DNA of 14,552 nt, taken from NCBI GenBank assembly GCA_946183385.1, contig CAMHBN010000017.1:1-14552 (forward strand). The letters are read 5' to 3'. The notes under the pieces are model-generated. The model was given only the letters and a program-made list of their open reading frames with translations, was not told the origin of the DNA and did not search any database. The stretch comes from an uncultured Ruminococcus sp. GTDB taxonomy: Bacteria > Bacillota > Clostridia > Oscillospirales > Ruminococcaceae. Shown in pieces: positions 13,069-14,552 of the stretch (the stretch's first letter is position 1; each line of letters begins with the position of its first letter). The translations under genes and the position numbers were made by a program.

Positions 13069-13100
13069 TGTAGGGGACGCCGCCCTCGGCGTCCCCTACA
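13069..13100. repeat. TGTAGGGGACGCCG palindrome, intact copy abutting uvrC
   Basis: Perfect 14-bp arms (13069-13082 and 13087-13100) surround loop CCCT. The outer six bases TGTAGG are the same as in the neighbouring palindrome. The right arm ends at the base next to the uvrC stop codon, so on the minus strand the uvrC transcript would enter this hairpin at once. There is no T-tract. The 22 bp between the two palindromes hold GAACGT twice. Confidence 0.88.
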
Positions 13101-14552
13101 TTACATAGTCTGAATAATATCCCACAGCTCACGGGCTGTGTCAAGGCTTATGCCCGCGGTCGCGGCGAGCTCCTCGGGAGTCGCTTTCAGCAGGTTCGCC
13201 TTCGTCTTGTAGCGTATCATTATCTTCGCGGCTTTCTTCTCGCCCACGCCCTTGACCGTGAGAAGCTCCGAGCTGTAGGTCTTTTTCTTGTGCTTTTGGT
13301 GCATGAAGCTCACGGAATAGCGGTGCACCTCGTCCTGTATGCGCGTCACGAGGTCAAATACCGCCCTCAGCTCGTTTATCTGTATCTCACGCCCGCCCTC
13401 GGCTATGGCACGGGTGCGGTGCTTGTCGTCCTTGACCATTCCGAACAGCGGTATATCGAGCCCGAGCTCCCGCAGAAGCGGCTCTACAGCGTGCACGTGA
13501 CCCGTGCCTCCGTCAAGGAGAATGAGGTCGGGCTTGCGGCTGAAATACTCGTCGCCGTCCTGATTTACAAGGTGGGTCAGGCGGCGTTTCAGAACCTCCC
13601 GCATACTGCCGTAGTCGTTCTGGTACTCCTGCTCCTTGATGTTGAAGCGCTTGTACGCCTTTTTGAGCGGTCTGCCGTCCTCGAAGACGACCATTCCCGC
13701 GACCATTGATTCCGACGACAGGTTCGAGATATCATACGCCTCGATATAGCGCGGCGGACGCTCCAGCCCGAGACTTTTCGCAAGCTGCTCCAGCGCGATG
13801 ACCTCCTTGCCCGTGCGGTCGTTTCTCAGCGCGGCATACTCCGCGGAATTGCTCTTGGCGAGCCTCATCAGCTCGGGGAGCCTTCCCCTCTGCGGCTGGT
13901 GGAGCTTCACGTTCCTGCCCGCCTGCTTTGTGAGCATTTCCTCTATGAGAGCGCCGTCCTCGGGGATGTGGTCAACGGTGACTGTCTTCGGGACATCGCT
14001 CCGCCCGTGGTAGAACTGCGCAAGGAAGAGGCTGAGGATATCCTCGCCGTCCCCGGGCTTGTCAAACTCGAATACAGCCTTGTCGTATAGCCTGTTCTCG
14101 CGGTACATCAGCACCGAGACGAATATGCCGTCGTGAGCCTCTGCAATGCCTATCACGTCTGTGGAGTCCACGCCGCTGTTGATTATCTTCTGCTTCTCGG
14201 CGGCTTTTCTGACGGCAGCTATCCTGTCACGGAGCATCGCCGCCTTCTCGAAGTCGAGAGCCTCTGCCGCTTCGTTCATCTCAGTCTCCATACGCTCGAC
14301 GGACTGGGCGCTCCCCGACTTGATGAACTCCACCGCCTCGTCAACTGCGGCGCGGTAGGTGTCCTTGTCTATCTTGCCGCGGCACACGCCCATACAGAGC
14401 TTGATATGGTAGTTGAGGCAGGGGCGCTCCCTGCCGAAATCCTGCGGGAATTTACGCCTGCACGTCGGCAGCATAAACACGCGGTTAGCCTCGTTGACGG
14501 CTTCCTTCGTGACCGAGCCGCTCGTATACGGTCCGAGGTAGGTCCCGCCCGC
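13101..14552 (-). CDS. uvrC: Excinuclease ABC subunit C (N-terminus outside the window)
   Basis: UvrC makes the two incisions in nucleotide excision repair with UvrA and UvrB. The frame stays open to the window edge, so 483 residues are visible and roughly 120-140 are missing; the apparent GTG start at 14480 is internal, since the upstream codons read GGTYLGPYTSGSVTKEAVNE, the end of the GIY-YIG nuclease domain. In visible numbering there follow the cysteine-bearing TCRRKFPQDFGRERPCLNYH region (30-49), a UVR domain that binds UvrB (about 82-121), the RNase H-like 5' nuclease with EAYDISN (D274), LLDGGTGH (D347) and DEVHRYS (H410) as its catalytic set, and a C-terminal double helix-hairpin-helix (TVKGVGEKKA and the following repeat, about 432-480). 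Its 3' end abuts a palindromic repeat. Confidence 0.97.
   Translation of the reverse strand, partial: AGGTYLGPYTSGSVTKEAVNEANRVFMLPTCRRKFPQDFGRERPCLNYHIKLCMGVCRGKIDKDTYRAAVDEAVEFIKSGSAQSVERMETEMNEAAEALDFEKAAMLRDRIAAVRKAAEKQKIINSGVDSTDVIGIAEAHDGIFVSVLMYRENRLYDKAVFEFDKPGDGEDILSLFLAQFYHGRSDVPKTVTVDHIPEDGALIEEMLTKQAGRNVKLHQPQRGRLPELMRLAKSNSAEYAALRNDRTGKEVIALEQLAKSLGLERPPRYIEAYDISNLSSESMVAGMVVFEDGRPLKKAYKRFNIKEQEYQNDYGSMREVLKRRLTHLVNQDGDEYFSRKPDLILLDGGTGHVHAVEPLLRELGLDIPLFGMVKDDKHRTRAIAEGGREIQINELRAVFDLVTRIQDEVHRYSVSFMHQKHKKKTYSSELLTVKGVGEKKAAKIMIRYKTKANLLKATPEELAATAGISLDTARELWDIIQTM

Noticed and set aside
12963..13100. Repeats between GH74 and uvrC as a CRISPR array
   Set aside because: The units are seven-base tandems or isolated palindromes with no regular spacers and no cas gene nearby.
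14478..14480. GTG as the start of uvrC
   Set aside because: The frame continues upstream to the window edge with conserved UvrC sequence, so this codon is internal.

Overview
The window looks like chromosome of a cellulolytic, cellulosome-forming Ruminococcus (R. flavefaciens / R. champanellensis type). The best evidence is a secreted family-74 glycoside hydrolase (xyloglucanase) ending in a Thr-rich linker and a type-I dockerin whose second calcium loop has the extended ...DPGDGITAKDALAIQK form familiar from ruminococcal dockerins. A Firmicutes-type housekeeping order (decarboxylase / holB / ricT), Firmicutes LexA boxes and near-consensus sigma-A promoters agree. No plasmid, phage structural, transposase, CRISPR, rRNA or tRNA gene was seen.

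Layout. 1-325: the tail of an unknown gene, an overlapping 57-aa single-membrane-segment protein, and two back-to-back hairpin terminators. 333-2150 (-): GTP-type PEP carboxykinase with a perfect-consensus promoter. 2515-3153 (+): cytidylate-kinase-like protein. 3162-3290: a 129-bp imperfect palindrome filling the gap between convergent genes. 3294-4842 (-): a lipoprotein overlapping a YbaK-type aminoacyl-tRNA deacylase. 4882-5119: a mosaic of palindromic repeats whose last unit encodes the C-terminal tail of queH. 5089-7589 (-): operon holB-ricT-queH, with its own promoter, preceded by an Orn/Lys/Arg-decarboxylase-family gene (7693-9015), as in the Bacillus yaaO...holB-yaaT order but without tmk. 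9126-9639 (-): a two-gene module (77-aa coiled-coil protein plus 97-aa sigma-70 region-4 protein) behind a promoter with two LexA (SOS) boxes. 10046-12820 (+): the GH74-dockerin gene, with a candidate operator and a structured leader. 12821-13100: a second repeat mosaic sharing units with the first. 13101-14552 (-): uvrC, cut by the window edge.

How it fits together. Most genes are housekeeping: anaplerotic carbon metabolism, tRNA quality control and queuosine synthesis, replication clamp loading, mRNA maturation and excision repair. The accessory parts are the xyloglucanase and the LexA-controlled sigma-4 module, which stand divergent around a 406-bp intergenic region. The module is the best candidate for an undescribed system: it resembles an ArpU/DUF1492-like regulator split into two translationally coupled genes and placed under DNA-damage control. 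The second unusual layer is the dispersed repeats: two mosaics about 7.7 kb apart in opposite orientation share a 53-bp unit (48/53 identical), and in both places that unit abuts the 3' end of a coding sequence.
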